Positions 25,158-38,000 of a stretch of 64,000 nucleotides of DNA are shown here, in pieces (position 1 is the first letter of the stretch; each line of letters begins with the position of its first letter). The translations under genes were made by a program, and so were the position numbers. This DNA comes from Bombus terrestris. Lineage: Eukaryota > Arthropoda > Insecta > Hymenoptera > Apidae. The notes below the pieces were generated by a model. That model was given only the letters and a program-made list of their open reading frames with translations, ran no database searches and had not been told where the DNA came from. The stretch lies in NCBI RefSeq assembly GCF_910591885.1, contig NW_025963664.1, positions 47,639 to 111,638 of the forward strand, in the 5' to 3' direction.

Positions 25158-25467
25158 CCACGTGGTCCCACGTTGTCCCACGTTGTCCCACGTTGTCCCA
25201 CGTTGTCCCACGTTCTCCCACGTTGTCCCACGTTGTCCCACGTTGTCCCACGGTGTCCAACGATGTCCAACGGTGTCCCACGTTGTCCCACGTTGTCCCA
25301 CGTTGTCCCACGGTGTCCAACGATGTCCAACGGTGTCCAACGGTGTCCCACGTTGTCCCACGTTGTCCCACGTTGTCCCACGTTGTCCCACGTTGTCCCA
25401 CGTTGTCCCACGGTGTCCAACGATGTCCAACGGTGTCCAGCGATGTCCAACGGTGTCCCACGTTGTC
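25158..25467. repeat. Short mixed satellite segment
   Basis: It starts with u7 at 25158 and contains CCACGTTCTC near 25208, two u2-u3-u4 groups and a u8 near 25438. The register is regular and no gene or other sequence is present. Confidence 0.85.
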
Positions 25468-26127
25468 CCACGTTGTCCCACGTTGTCCCACGTTGTCCCA
25501 CGTTGTCCCACGGTGTCCAACGATGTCCAACGGTGTCCAACGATGTCCCACGTTGTCCCACGTTGTCCCACGTTGTCCCACGTTGTCCCACGATGTCCCA
25601 CGTTGTCCCACGTTGTCCCACGTTGTCCCACGTTGTCCCACGTTGTCCCACGTTGTCCCACGTTGTCCCACGTTGTCCCACGTTGTCCCACGTTGTCCCA
25701 CGTTGTCCCACGTTGTCCCACGGTGTCCAACGATGTCCAACGGTGTCCAACGGTGTCCCACGGTGTCCAACGGTGTCCCACGTTGTCCCACGTTGTCCCA
25801 CGTTGTCCCACGTTGTCCCACGGTGTCCAACGATGTCCAACGGTGTCCAACGATGTCCCACGTTGTCCCACGTTGTCCCACGTTGTCCCACGTTGTCCCA
25901 CGATGTCCCACGTTGTCCCACGTTGTCCCACGTTGTCCCACGTTGTCCCACGTTGTCCCACGTTGTCCCACGTTGTCCCACGTTGTCCCACGTTGTCCCA
26001 CGTTGTCCCACGTTGTCCCACGTTGTCCCACGGTGTCCAACGATGTCCAACGGTGTCCAACGGTGTCCCACGGTGTCCAACGGTGTCCCACGTTGTCCCA
26101 CGTTGTCCCACGTTGTCCCACGTTGTC
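25468..26127. repeat. 310-bp higher-order tandem duplication
   Basis: A 31-unit pattern repeats with an offset of 310: u2 at 25508 and 25818, u5 at 25588 and 25898, u2 at 25718 and 26028. Each copy runs u2-u3-u4-u3, four u1, u5, twelve u1, then u2-u3-u4-u4-u2-u4. I saw no unit difference between the copies. Confidence 0.9.
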
Positions 26128-27067
26128 CCACGTTGTCCCACGTTGTCCAACGATGTCCAACGGTGTCCCACGTTGTCCCACGTTGTTCCATGGTTTCCCA
26201 CGTTGTCCCACGTTGTCCCACGTTGTCCCACGTTGTCCCACGTTGTCCCACGGTGTCCCACGGTGTCCAACGATGTCCAACGGTGTCCCACGTTGTCCCA
26301 CGTTGTCCCACGTTGTCCCACGTTGTCCCACGTTGTCCCACGTTGTCCCACGTTGTCCCACGTTGTCCCACGTTGTCCCACGTTGTCCCACGTGGTCCCA
26401 CGTTGTCCCACGTTGTCCCACGGTGTCCAACGATGTCCAACGGTGTCCCACGTTGTCCAACGGTGTCCCACGTTGTCCAACGGTGTCCCACGTTGTCCCA
26501 CGTTGTCCCACGTTGTCCCACGTTGTCCCACGATGTCCCACGTTGTCCCACGTTGTCCCACGTTGTCCCACGTTGTCCCACGTTGTCCCACGATGTCCCA
26601 CGTTGTCCCACGTTGTCCCACGTTGTCCCACGTTGTCCCACGTTGTCCCACGTTGTCCCACGTTCTCCCACGTTGTCCCACGTTGTCCCACGTTGTCCCA
26701 CGGTGTCCAACGATGTCCAACGGTGTCCCACGTTGTCCCACGTTGTCCCACGTTGTCCCACGGTGTCCAACGATGTCCAACGGTGTCCAACGGTGTCCCA
26801 CGGTGTCCAACGGTGTCCCACGTTGTCCCACGTTGTCCCACGTTGTCCCACGTTGTCCCACGATGTCCCACGTTGTCCCACGTTGTCCCACGTTGTCCCA
26901 CGTTGTCCCACGTTGTCCCACGTTGTCCCACGGTGTCCAACGATGTCCAACGGTGTCCAACGGTGTCCAACGGTGTCCAACGATGTCCAACGATGTCCAA
27001 CGATGTCCAACGGTGTCCAACGATGTCCAACGATGTCCAACGGTGTCCCACGATGTCCAACGATGTC
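26128..27067. repeat. Mixed satellite segment
   Basis: It carries u6 at 26188, u7 at 26388, CCACGTTCTC near 26658, and a u3/u4-rich tract from about 26928 that runs into the next duplication. No gene is seen. Confidence 0.86.
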
Positions 27068-29967
27068 CAACGATGTCCAACGATGTCCAACGGTGTCCCA
27101 CGTTGTCCCACGTTGTCCCACGTTGTCCCACGTTGTCCCACGTTGTCCCACGGTGTCCAACGATGTCCAACGGTGTCCAACGGTGTCCCACGGTGTCCAA
27201 CGGTGTCCCACGTTGTCCCACGTTGTCCCACGTTGTCCCACGTTGTCCCACGTTGTCCCACGATGTCCCACGTTGTCCCACGTTGTCCCACGTTGTCCCA
27301 CGTTGTCCCACGTTGTCCCACGGTGTCCAACGATGTCCAACGGTGTCCAACGGTGTCCAACGGTGTCCAACGATGTCCAACGATGTCCAACGATGTCCCA
27401 CGTTGTCCAACGGTGTCCCACGTTGTCCCACGTTGTCCCACGTTGTCCCACGTTGTCCCACGTTGTCCCACGTTGTCCCACGTTGTCCCACGTTGTCCCA
27501 CGTTGTCCCACGTTGTCCCACGTTGTCCCACGTTGTCCCACGTTGTCCCACGTTGTCCCACGGTGTCCAACGATGTCCAACGGTGTCCAACGGTGTCCCA
27601 CGGTGTCCAACGGTGTCCCACGTTGTCCCACGTTGTCCCACGTTGTCCCACGTTGTCCCACGTTGTCCCACGTTGTCCAACGATGTCCAACGGTGTCCCA
27701 CGTTGTCCCACGTTGTTCCATGGTTTCCCACGTTGTCCCACGTTGTCCCACGTTGTCCCACGTTGTCCCACGTTGTCCCACGTGGTCCCACGTTGTCCCA
27801 CGTTGTCCCACGGTGTCCAACGATGTCCAACGGTGTCCCACGTTGTCCAACGGTGTCCCACGTTGTCCCACGTTGTCCCACGTTGTCCCACGTTGTCCCA
27901 CGATGTCCCACGTTGTCCCACGTTGTCCCACGTTGTCCCACGTTGTCCCACGTTGTCCCACGTTGTCCCACGTTCTCCCACGTTGTCCCACGTTGTCCCA
28001 CGTTGTCCCACGGTGTCCAACGATGTCCAACGGTGTCCCACGTTGTCCGACGTTGTCCCACGTTGTCCCACGTTGTCCCACGTTGTCCCACGATGTCCCA
28101 CGTTGTCCCACGTTGTCCCACGTTGTCCCACGTTGTCCCACGTTGTCCCACGTTGTCCCACGTTGTCCCACGTTGTCCCACGTTGTCCCACGTTGTCCCA
28201 CGATGTCCCACGTTGTCCCACGTTGTCCCACGTTGTCCCACGTTGTCCCACGATGTCCCACGTTGTCCCACGTTGTCCCACGTTGTCCCACGTTGTCCCA
28301 CGTTGTCCCACGTTGTCCCACGTTGTCCCACGTTGTCCAACGGTGTCCCACGTTGTCCCACGTTGTCCCACGTTGTCCCACGTTGTCCCACGTTGTTCCA
28401 TGGTTTCCCACGTTGTCCCACGTTGTCCCACGTTGTCCCACGTTGTCCCACGTTGTCCCACGGTGTCCCACGGTGTCCAACGATGTCCAACGGTGTCCAA
28501 CGATGTCCAACGGTGTCCCACGTTGTCCCACGATGTCCAACGATGTCCAACGATGTCCAACGGTGTCCCACGTTGTCCCACGTTGTCCCACGTTGTCCCA
28601 CGTTGTCCCACGTTGTCCCACGGTGTCCAACGATGTCCAACGGTGTCCAACGGTGTCCCACGGTGTCCAACGGTGTCCCACGTTGTCCCACGTTGTCCCA
28701 CGTTGTCCCACGTTGTCCCACGTTGTCCCACGATGTCCCACGTTGTCCCACGTTGTCCCACGTTGTCCCACGTTGTCCCACGTTGTCCCACGGTGTCCAA
28801 CGATGTCCAACGGTGTCCAACGGTGTCCAACGGTGTCCAACGATGTCCAACGATGTCCAACGATGTCCCACGTTGTCCAACGGTGTCCCACGTTGTCCCA
28901 CGTTGTCCCACGTTGTCCCACGTTGTCCCACGTTGTCCCACGTTGTCCCACGTTGTCCCACGTTGTCCCACGTTGTCCCACGTTGTCCCACGTTGTCCCA
29001 CGTTGTCCAACGTTGTCCCACGTTGTCCCACGGTGTCCAACGATGTCCAACGGTGTCCAACGGTGTCCCACGGTGTCCAACGGTGTCCCACGTTGTCCCA
29101 CGTTGTCCCACGTTGTCCCACGTTGTCCCACGTTGTCCCACGTTGTCCAACGATGTCCAACGGTGTCCCACGTTGTCCCACGTTGTTCCATGGTTTCCCA
29201 CGTTGTCCCACGTTGTCCCACGTTGTCCCACGTTGTCCCACGTTGTCCCACGTGGTCCCACGTTGTCCCACGTTGTCCCACGGTGTCCAACGATGTCCAA
29301 CGGTGTCCCACGTTGTCCAACGGTGTCCCACGTTGTCCCACGTTGTCCCACGTTGTCCCACGTTGTCCCACGATGTCCCACGTTGTCCCACGTTGTCCCA
29401 CGTTGTCCCACGTTGTCCCACGTTGTCCCACGTTGTCCCACGTTCTCCCACGTTGTCCCACGTTGTCCCACGTTGTCCCACGGTGTCCAACGATGTCCAA
29501 CGGTGTCCCACGTTGTCCGACGTTGTCCCACGTTGTCCCACGTTGTCCCACGTTGTCCCACGATGTCCCACGTTGTCCCACGTTGTCCCACGTTGTCCCA
29601 CGTTGTCCCACGTTGTCCCACGTTGTCCCACGTTGTCCCACGTTGTCCCACGTTGTCCCACGTTGTCCCACGATGTCCCACGTTGTCCCACGTTGTCCCA
29701 CGTTGTCCCACGTTGTCCCACGATGTCCCACGTTGTCCCACGTTGTCCCACGTTGTCCCACGTTGTCCCACGTTGTCCCACGTTGTCCCACGTTGTCCCA
29801 CGTTGTCCAACGGTGTCCCACGTTGTCCCACGTTGTCCCACGTTGTCCCACGTTGTCCCACGTTGTTCCATGGTTTCCCACGTTGTCCCACGTTGTCCCA
29901 CGTTGTCCCACGTTGTCCCACGTTGTCCCACGGTGTCCCACGGTGTCCAACGATGTCCAACGGTGTC
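27068..29967. repeat. 1,470-bp higher-order tandem duplication
   Basis: Copy 1 is about 27068-28497 and copy 2 about 28538-29967, with a constant offset of 1,470. Matching markers are u6 at 27718/29188 and 28398/29868, u7 at 27778/29248, and CGACGTTGTC at 28048/29518. The one difference I noted is CAACGTTGTC at 29008 opposite u1 at 27538. No length change occurs between copies, so this block was copied more recently than those showing unit slips. Confidence 0.92.
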
Positions 29968-32277
29968 CCACGTTGTCCCACGTTGTCCCACGTTGTCCCA
30001 CGTTGTCCCACGTTGTCCCACGTTGTCCCACGTTGTCCCACGTTGTCCCACGTTGTCCCACGTTGTCCCACGTGGTCCCACGTTGTCCCACGTTGTCCCA
30101 CGGTGTCCAACGATGTCCAACGGTGTCCCACGTTGTCCAACGGTGTCCCACGTTGTCCCACGTTGTCCCACGTTGTCCCACGTTGTCCCACGTTGTCCCA
30201 CGTTGTCCCACGTTGTCCCACGTTGTCCCACGTTGTCCCACGTTGTCCCACGTTGTCCCACGTTGTCCCACGTTGTCCCACGTTGTACAACGATGTCCAA
30301 CGGTGTCCCACGTTGTCCCACGTTGTTCCATGGTTTCCCACGTTGTCCCACGTTGTCCCACGGTGTCCAACGATGTCCAACGGTGTCCAACGGTGTCCAA
30401 CGGTGTCCAACGGTGTCCCACGTTGTCCCACGTTGTCCCACGTTGTCCCACGGTGTCCAACGATGTCCAACGGTGTCCCACGTTGTCCCACGTTGTCCCA
30501 CGTTGTCCCACGTTGTGCCACGTTGTCCCACGATGTCCCACGTTGTCCCACGTTGTCCCACGTTGTCCCACGTTGTCCCGCGTTGTCCCACGTTGTCCCA
30601 CGTTGTCCCACGTTGTCCCACGTTGTCCCACGTTGTCCCACGTTGTCCCACGTTGTCCCACGTTGTCCCACGTTGTCCCACGTTGTCCCACGGTGTCCAA
30701 CGGTGTCCAACGATGTCCAACGTTGTCCCACGTTGTCCCACGTTGTCCCACGTTGTCCCACGATGTCCCACGTTGTCCCACGTTGTCCCACGTTGTCCCA
30801 CGGTGTCCAACGATGTCCAACGGTGTCCAACGGTGTCCAACGGTGTCCAACGGTGTCCCACGTTGTCCCACGTTGTCCCACGTTGTCCCACGGTGTCCAA
30901 CGATGTCCAACGGTGTCCAGCGATGTCCAACGGTGTCCCACGTTGTCCCACGTTGTCCCACGTTGTCCCACGTTGTCCCACGTTGTCCCACGTTGTCCCA
31001 CGTTGTCCCACGTTGTCCCACGTTGTCCCACGATGTCCAACGATGTCCAACGGTGTCCAACGGTGTCCAACGGTGTCCAACGATGTCCAACGATGTCCAA
31101 CGATGTCCAACGGTGTCCAACGATGTCCAACGATGTCCAACGGTGTCCCACGATGTCCAACGATGTCCAACGATGTCCAACGGTGTCCAACGATGTCCAA
31201 CGGTGTCCAACGATGTCCAACGATGTCCAACGGTGTCCCACGATGTCCAACGATGTCCAACGATGTCCAACGGTGTCCAACGGTGTCCAACGGTGTCCCA
31301 CGGTGTCCAACGGTGTCCCACGTTGTCCCACGTTGTCCCACGTTGTCCCACGTTGTCCCACGATGTCCCACGTTGTCCAACGGTGTCCAACGGTGTCCAA
31401 CGATGTCCAACGATGTCCAACGGTGTCCCACGATGTCCAACGATGTCCAACGATGTCCAACGGTGTCCCACGTTGTCCCACGTTGTCCCACGTTGTCCCA
31501 CGTTGTCCCACGGTGTCCAACGATGTCCAACGGTGTCCCACGTTGTCCAACGGTGTCCCACGTTCGCCCACGTTGTCCCACGTTGTCCCACGTTGTCCCA
31601 CGATGTCCCACGTTGTCCCACGTTGTCCCACGTTGTCCCACGTTGTCCCACGTTGTCCCACGTTGTCCCACGTTGTCCCACGTTCTCCCACGTTGTCCCA
31701 CGTTGTCCCACGTTGTCCCACGGTGTCCAACGATGTCCAACGGTGTCCCACGTTGTCCCACGTTGTCCCACGTTGTCCCACGGTGTCCAACGATGTCCAA
31801 CGGTGTCCAACGGTGTCCCACGGTGTCCAACGGTGTCCCACGTTGTCCCACGTTGTCCCACGTTGTCCCACGTTGTCCCACGTTGTCCCACGATGTCCCA
31901 CGTTGTCCCACGTTGTCCCACGTTGTCCCACGTTGTCCCACGTTGTCCCACGTTGTCCCACGGTGTCCAACGATGTCCAACGGTGTCCAACGGTGTCCAA
32001 CGGTGTCCAACGATGTCCAACGATGTCCAACGATGTCCAACGGTGTCCAACGATGTCCAACGATGTCCAACGGTGTCCCACGATGTCCAACGATGTCCAA
32101 CGATGTCCCACGTTGTCCCACGTTGTCCCACGTTGTCCCACGGTGTCCAACGATGTCCAACGGTGTCCAACGGTGTCCAACGGTGTCCAACGATGTCCAA
32201 CGATGTCCAACGATGTCCCACGTTGTCCAACGGTGTCCCACGTTGTCCCACGTTGTCCCACGTTGTCCCACGTTGTC
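29968..32277. repeat. Mixed satellite with large u3/u4-rich block
   Basis: u1 runs and u2-u3-u4 groups carry u7 at 30068, u6 at 30328, CCGCGTTGTC at 30578 and u8 near 30918. A ~290-bp u3/u4-rich block spans about 31028-31317 and another tract about 31958-32107. Private units include one with GTACAA near 30288 and CCACGTTCGC at 31558. No gene is seen. Confidence 0.86.
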
Positions 32278-33787
32278 CCACGTTGTCCCACGTTGTCCCA
32301 CGTTGTCCCACGGTGTCCAACGATGTCCAACGGTGTCCAACGGTGTCCCACGGTGTCCAACGGTGTCCCACGTTGTCCCACGTTGTCCCACGTTGTCCCA
32401 CGTTGTCCCACGTTGTCCCACGTTGTCCAACGATGTCCAACGGTGTCCCACGTTGTCCCACGTTGTTCCATGGTTTCCCACGTTGTCCCACGTTGTCCCA
32501 CGTTGTCCCACGTTGTCCCACGTTGTCCCACGGTGTCCCACGGTGTCCAACGATGTCCAACGGTGTCCCACGTTGTCCCACGTTGTCCCACGTTGTCCCA
32601 CGTTGTCCCACGTTGTCCCACGTTGTCCCACGTTGTCCCACGTTGTCCCACGTTGTCCCACGTTGTCCCACGTGGTCCCACGTTGTCCCACGTTGTCCCA
32701 CGGTGTCCAACGATGTCCAACGGTGTCCCACGTTGTCCAACGGTGTCCCACGTTGTCCCACGTTGTCCCACGTTGTCCCACGTTGTCCCACGATGTCCCA
32801 CGTTGTCCCACGTTGTCCCACGTTGTCCCACGTTGTCCCACGTTGTCCCACGTTGTCCCACGTTGTCCCACGTTGTCCCACGTTGTCCCACGTGGTCCCA
32901 CGTTGTCCCACGTTGTCCCACGGTGTCCAACGATGTCCAACGGTGTCCCACGTTGTCCAACGGTGTCCCACGTTGTCCCACGTTGTCCCACGTTGTCCCA
33001 CGTTGTCCCACGATGTACCACGTTGTCCCACGTTGTCCCACGTTGTCCCACGTTGTCCCACGTTGTCCCACGTTGTCCCACGTTCTCCCACGTTGTCCCA
33101 CGTTGTCCCACGTTGTCCCACGGTGTCCAACGATGTCCAACGGTGTCCCACGTTGTCCCACGTTGTCCCACGTTGTCCCACGGTGTCCAACGATGTCCAA
33201 CGGTGTCCAACGGTGTCCCACGGTGTCCAACGGTGTCCCACGTTGTCCCACGTTGTCCCACGTTGTCCCACGTTGTCCCACGTTGTCCCACGTTGTCCAA
33301 CGATGTCCAACGGTGTCCCACGTTGTCCCACGTTGTTCCATGGTTTCCCACGTTGTCCCACGTTGTCCCACGTTGTCCCACGTTGTCCCACGTTGTCCCA
33401 CGGTGTCCCACGGTGTCCAACGATGTCCAACGGTGTCCCACGTTGTCCCACGTTGTCCCACGTTGTCCCACGTTGTCCCACGTTGTCCCACGTTGTCCCA
33501 CGTTGTCCCACGTTGTCCCACGTTGTCCCACGTTGTCCCACGTGGTCCCACGTTGTCCCACGTTGTCCCACGGTGTCCAACGATGTCCAACGGTGTCCCA
33601 CGTTGTCCAACGGTGTCCCACGTTGTCCCACGTTGTCCCACGTTGTCCCACGTTGTCCCACGATGTCCCACGTTGTCCCACGTTGTCCCACGTTGTCCCA
33701 CGTTGTCCCACGTTGTCCCACGTTGTCCCACGTTGTCCCACGTTGTCCCACGTTGTCCCACGTGGTCCCACGTTGTCCCACGTTGTC
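32278..33787. repeat. 870-bp higher-order tandem duplication
   Basis: About 32278-32917 matches 33148-33787 at an offset of 870: u2 at 32308 and 33178, u6 at 32468 and 33338, u7 at 32668/33538 and 32888/33758. A closely related order occurs again near 39.8-40.5 kb, with u6 at 39888 and u7 at 40078 and 40298. CCACGATGTA at 33008 is private to this region. Confidence 0.9.
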
Positions 33788-34437
33788 CCACGTTGTCCCA
33801 CGTTGTCCCACGGTGTCCAACGATGTCCAACGGTGTCCCACGTTGTCCCACGTTGTCCCACGTTGTCCCACGGTGTCCAACGATGTCCAACGGTGTCCAA
33901 CGGTGTCCCACGGTGTCCAACGGTGTCCCACGTTGTCCCACGTTGTCCCACGTTGTCCCACGTTGTCCCACGATGTCCCACGTTGTCCCACGTTGTCCCA
34001 CGTTGTCCCACGTTGTCCCACGTTGTCCCACGTTGTCCCACGGTGTCCAACGGTGTCCAACGGTGTCCAACGGTGTCCAACGGTGTCCAACGATGTCCAA
34101 CGATGTCCAACGTTGTCCAACGGTGTCCAACGATGTCCAACGATGTCCAACGGTGTCCCACGATGTCCAACGATGTCCAACGATATCCAACGATGTCCAA
34201 CGGTGTCCCACGTTGTCCCACGTTGTCCCACGTTGTCCCACGTTGTCCCACGTTGTCCCACGGTGTCCAACGATGTCCAACGGTGTCCCACGTTGTCCAA
34301 CGGTGTCCCACGTTGTCCCACGTTGTCCCACGTTGTCCCACGTTGTCCCACGTTGTCCCACGTTGTCCCACGTTGTCCCACGTTGTCCCACGTTGTCCCA
34401 CGTTGTCCCACGTTGTCCCACGTTGTCCCACGTTGTC
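33788..34437. repeat. Mixed satellite segment
   Basis: u1 runs flank a u3/u4-rich tract at about 34028-34207, which contains the private unit CAACGATATC at 34178. No gene is seen. Confidence 0.85.
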
Positions 34438-35057
34438 CCACGTTGTCCAACGGTGTCCCACGTTGTCCCACGTTGTCCCACGTTGTCCCACGTTGTCCCA
34501 CGTTGTCCCACGTTGTCCCACGTTGTCCAACGATGTCCAACGGTGTCCCACGTTGTCCCACGTTGTTCCATGGTTTCCCACGTTGTCCCACGTTGTCCCA
34601 CGTTGTCCCACGGTGTCCAACGATGTCCAACGGTGTCCAACGGTGTCCCACGTTGTCCCACGTTGTCCCACGGTGTCCAACGATGTCCAACGGTGTCCCA
34701 CGTTGTCCAACGATGTCCAACGGTGTCCCACGTTGTCCCACGTTGTCCCACGTTGTCCCACGTTGTCCCACGTTGTCCCACGATGTCCCACGTTGTCCCA
34801 CGTTGTCCCACGTTGTCCCACGTTGTCCCACGATGTCCAACGATGTCCAACGATGTCCAACGGTGTCCAACGATGTCCAACGGTGTCCAACGATGTCCAA
34901 CGATGTCCAACGGTGTCCCACGATGTCCAACGATGTCCAACGATGTCCAACGGTGTCCAACGGTGTCCAACGGTGTCCCACGGTGTCCAACGGTGTCCCA
35001 CGTTGTCCCACGTTGTCCCACGTTGTCCCACGTTGTCCCACGATGTCCCACGTTGTC
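34438..35057. repeat. 620-bp block duplicated at 41118-41727
   Basis: The unit order here recurs at a constant offset of 6,670: u4 at 34448 and 41118, u6 at 34568 and 41238, u5 at 34778/41448, 34828/41498 and 35038/41708. It ends with a u3/u4-rich tract. The u3/u4 part recurs a third time from about 43308 (offset 8,480). This shows that copying is not only to adjacent positions, or that adjacent copies have since been separated. Confidence 0.9.
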
Positions 35058-38000
35058 CAACGGTGTCCAACGGTGTCCAACGATGTCCAACGATGTCCAA
35101 CGGTGTCCCACGATGTCCAACGATGTCCAACGATGTCCAACGGTGTCCCACGTTGTCCCACGTTGTCCCACGTTGTCCCACGTTGTCCCACGTTGTCCCA
35201 CGTTGTCCCACGTTGTCCCACGTGGTCCCACGTTGTCCCACGTTGTCCCACGGTGTCCAACGATGTCCAACGGTGTCCCACGTTGTCCAACGGTGTCCCA
35301 CGTTGTCCCACGTTGTCCCACGTTGTCCCACGTTGTCCCACGATGTCCCACGTTGTCCCACGTTGTCCCACGTTGTCCCACGTTGTCCCACGTTGTCCCA
35401 CGTTGTCCCACGTTCTCCCACGTTGTCCCACGTTGTCCCACGTTGTCCCACGGTGTCCAACGATGTCCAACGGTGTCCAACGGTGTCCCACGGTGTCCAA
35501 CGGTGTCCCACGTTGTCCCACGTGGTCCCACGTTGTCCCACGTTGTCCCACGATGTCCCACGTTGTCCCACGTTGTCCCACGTTGTCCCACGTTGTCCCA
35601 CGTTGTCCCACGTTGTCCCACGTTGTCCCACGTTGTCCCACGTTGTCCCACGTTGTCCCACGTTGTCCCACGTTGTCCCACGTTGTCCCACGTTGTCCCA
35701 CGGTGTCCAACGGTGTCCAACGATGTCCCACGTTGTCCCACGTTGTCCCACGTTGTCCCACGTTGTCCCACGATGTCCCACGTTGTCCCACGTTGTCCCA
35801 CGTTGTCCCACGTTGTCCCACGTTGTCCCACGTTGTCCCACGTTGTCCCACGTTGTCCCACGTTGTCCCACGTTGTCCCACGGTGTCCAACGATGTCCAA
35901 CGGTGTCCAGCGATGTCCAACGGTGTCCCACGTTGTCCCACGTTTTCCCACGTTGTCCCACGTTGTCCCACGGTGTCCAACGATGTCCAACGATGTCCAA
36001 CGGTGTCCCACGTTGTCCCACGTTGTTCCATGGTTTCCCACGTTGTCCCACGTTGTCCCACGTTGTCCCACGGTGTCCAACGATGTCCAACGGTGTCCAA
36101 CGGTGTCCAACGGTGTCCAACGGTGTCCCACGTTGTCCCACGTTGTCCCACGTTGTCCCACGTTGTCCCACGTTGTCCCACGATGTCCCACGTTGTCCCA
36201 CGTTGTCCCACGTTGTCCCACGGTGTCCAACAATGTCCAACGGTGTCCCACGTTGTCCAACGGTGTCCCACGTTGTCCCACGTTGTCCCACGTTGTCCCA
36301 CGTTGTCCCACGATGTCCCACGTTGTCCCACGTTGTCCCACGTTGTCCCACGTTGTCCCACGTTGTCCCACGTTGTCCCACGTTGTCCCACGTTGTCCCA
36401 CGTTGTCCCACGTTGTCCCACGTTGTCCCACGGTGTCCAACGATGTCCAACGGTGTCCAACGGTGTCCCACGGTGTCCAACGGTGTCCCACGATGTCCCA
36501 CGTTGTCCCACGTTGTCCCACGTTGTCCCACGTTGTCCCACGTTGTCCCACGTTGTCCCACGTTGTCCCACGTTGTCCCACGGTGTCCAACGGTGTCCAA
36601 CGATGTCCCACGTTGTCCCACGTTGTCCCACGTTGTCCCACGTTGTCCCACGATGTCCCACGTTGTCCCACGTTGTCCCACGTTGTCCCACGTTGTCCCA
36701 CGTTGTCCCACGTTGTCCCACGTTGTCCCACGTTGTCCCACGTTGTCCCACGTTGTCCCACGTTGTCCCACGGTGTCCAACGATGTCCAACGGTGTCCAG
36801 CGATGTCCAACGGTGTCCCACGTTGTCCCACGTTGTCCCACGGTGTCCAACGATGTCCAACGATGTCCAACGGTGTCCCACGTTGTCCCACGTTGTTCCA
36901 TGGTTTCCCACGTTGTCCCACGTTGTCCCACGTTGTCCCACGGTGTCCAACGATGTCCAACGGTGTCCAACGGTGTCCAAAGGTGTCCAACGGTGTCCCA
37001 CGTTGTCCCACGTTGTCCCACGTTGTCCCACGATGTCCCACGTTGTCCCACGTTGTCCCACGTTGTCCCACGTTGTCCCACGTTGTCCCACGTTGTCCCA
37101 CGTTGTCCCACGTTGTCCCACGTTGTCCCACGTTGTCCGACGATGTCCAACGATTTCCCACGTTGTCCCACGTTGTTCCATGGTTTCCCACGTTGTCCCA
37201 CGTTGTCCCACGTTGTCCCACGGTGTCCAACGATGTCCAACGGTGTCCAACGGTGTCCAACGGTGTCCAACGGTGTCCCACGTTGTCCCACGTTGTCCCA
37301 CGTTGTCCCACGGTTTCCAACGGTGTCCAACGATGTCCCACGTTGTCCCACGTTGTCCCACGTTGTCCCACGTTGTCCCACGATGTCCCAAGTTGTCCCA
37401 CGTTGTCCCACGTTGTCCCACGTTGTCCCACGTTGTCCCACGTTGTCCCACGTTGTCCCACGTTGTCCCACGTTGTCCCACGGTGTCCAACGATGTCCAA
37501 CGGTGTCCAGCGATGTCCAACGGTGTCCCACGTTGTCCCACGTTTTCCCACGTTGTCCCACGTTGTCCCACGGTGTCCAACGATGTCCAACGATGTCCAA
37601 CGGTGTCCCACGTTGTCCCACGTTGTTCCATGGTTTCCCACGTTGTCCCACGTTGTCCCACGTTGTCCCACGGTGTCCAACGATGTCCAACGGTGTCCAA
37701 CGGTGTCCAACGGTGTCCAACGGTGTCCCACGTTGTCCCACGTTGTCCCACGTTGTCCCACGATGTCCCACGTTGTCCCACGTTGTCCCACGTTGTCCCA
37801 CGTTGTCCCACGATGTCCCACGTTGTCCCACGTTGTCCCACGTTGTCCCACGTTGTCCCACGTTGTCCCACGTTGTCCCACGTTGTCCCACGTTGTCCCA
37901 CGTTGTCCCACGTTGTCCCACGTTGTCCCACGGTGTCCAACGATGTCCAACGGTGTCCAGCGATGTCCAACGGTGTCCCACGTTGTCCCACGTTTTCCCA

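Noticed and set aside
31558..31567. TTCG in the unit CCACGTTCGC as part of a CENP-B box
   Set aside because: A CENP-B box also needs CGGG at fixed spacing. No CGGG is present, and the TTCG is a single substitution in one unit.
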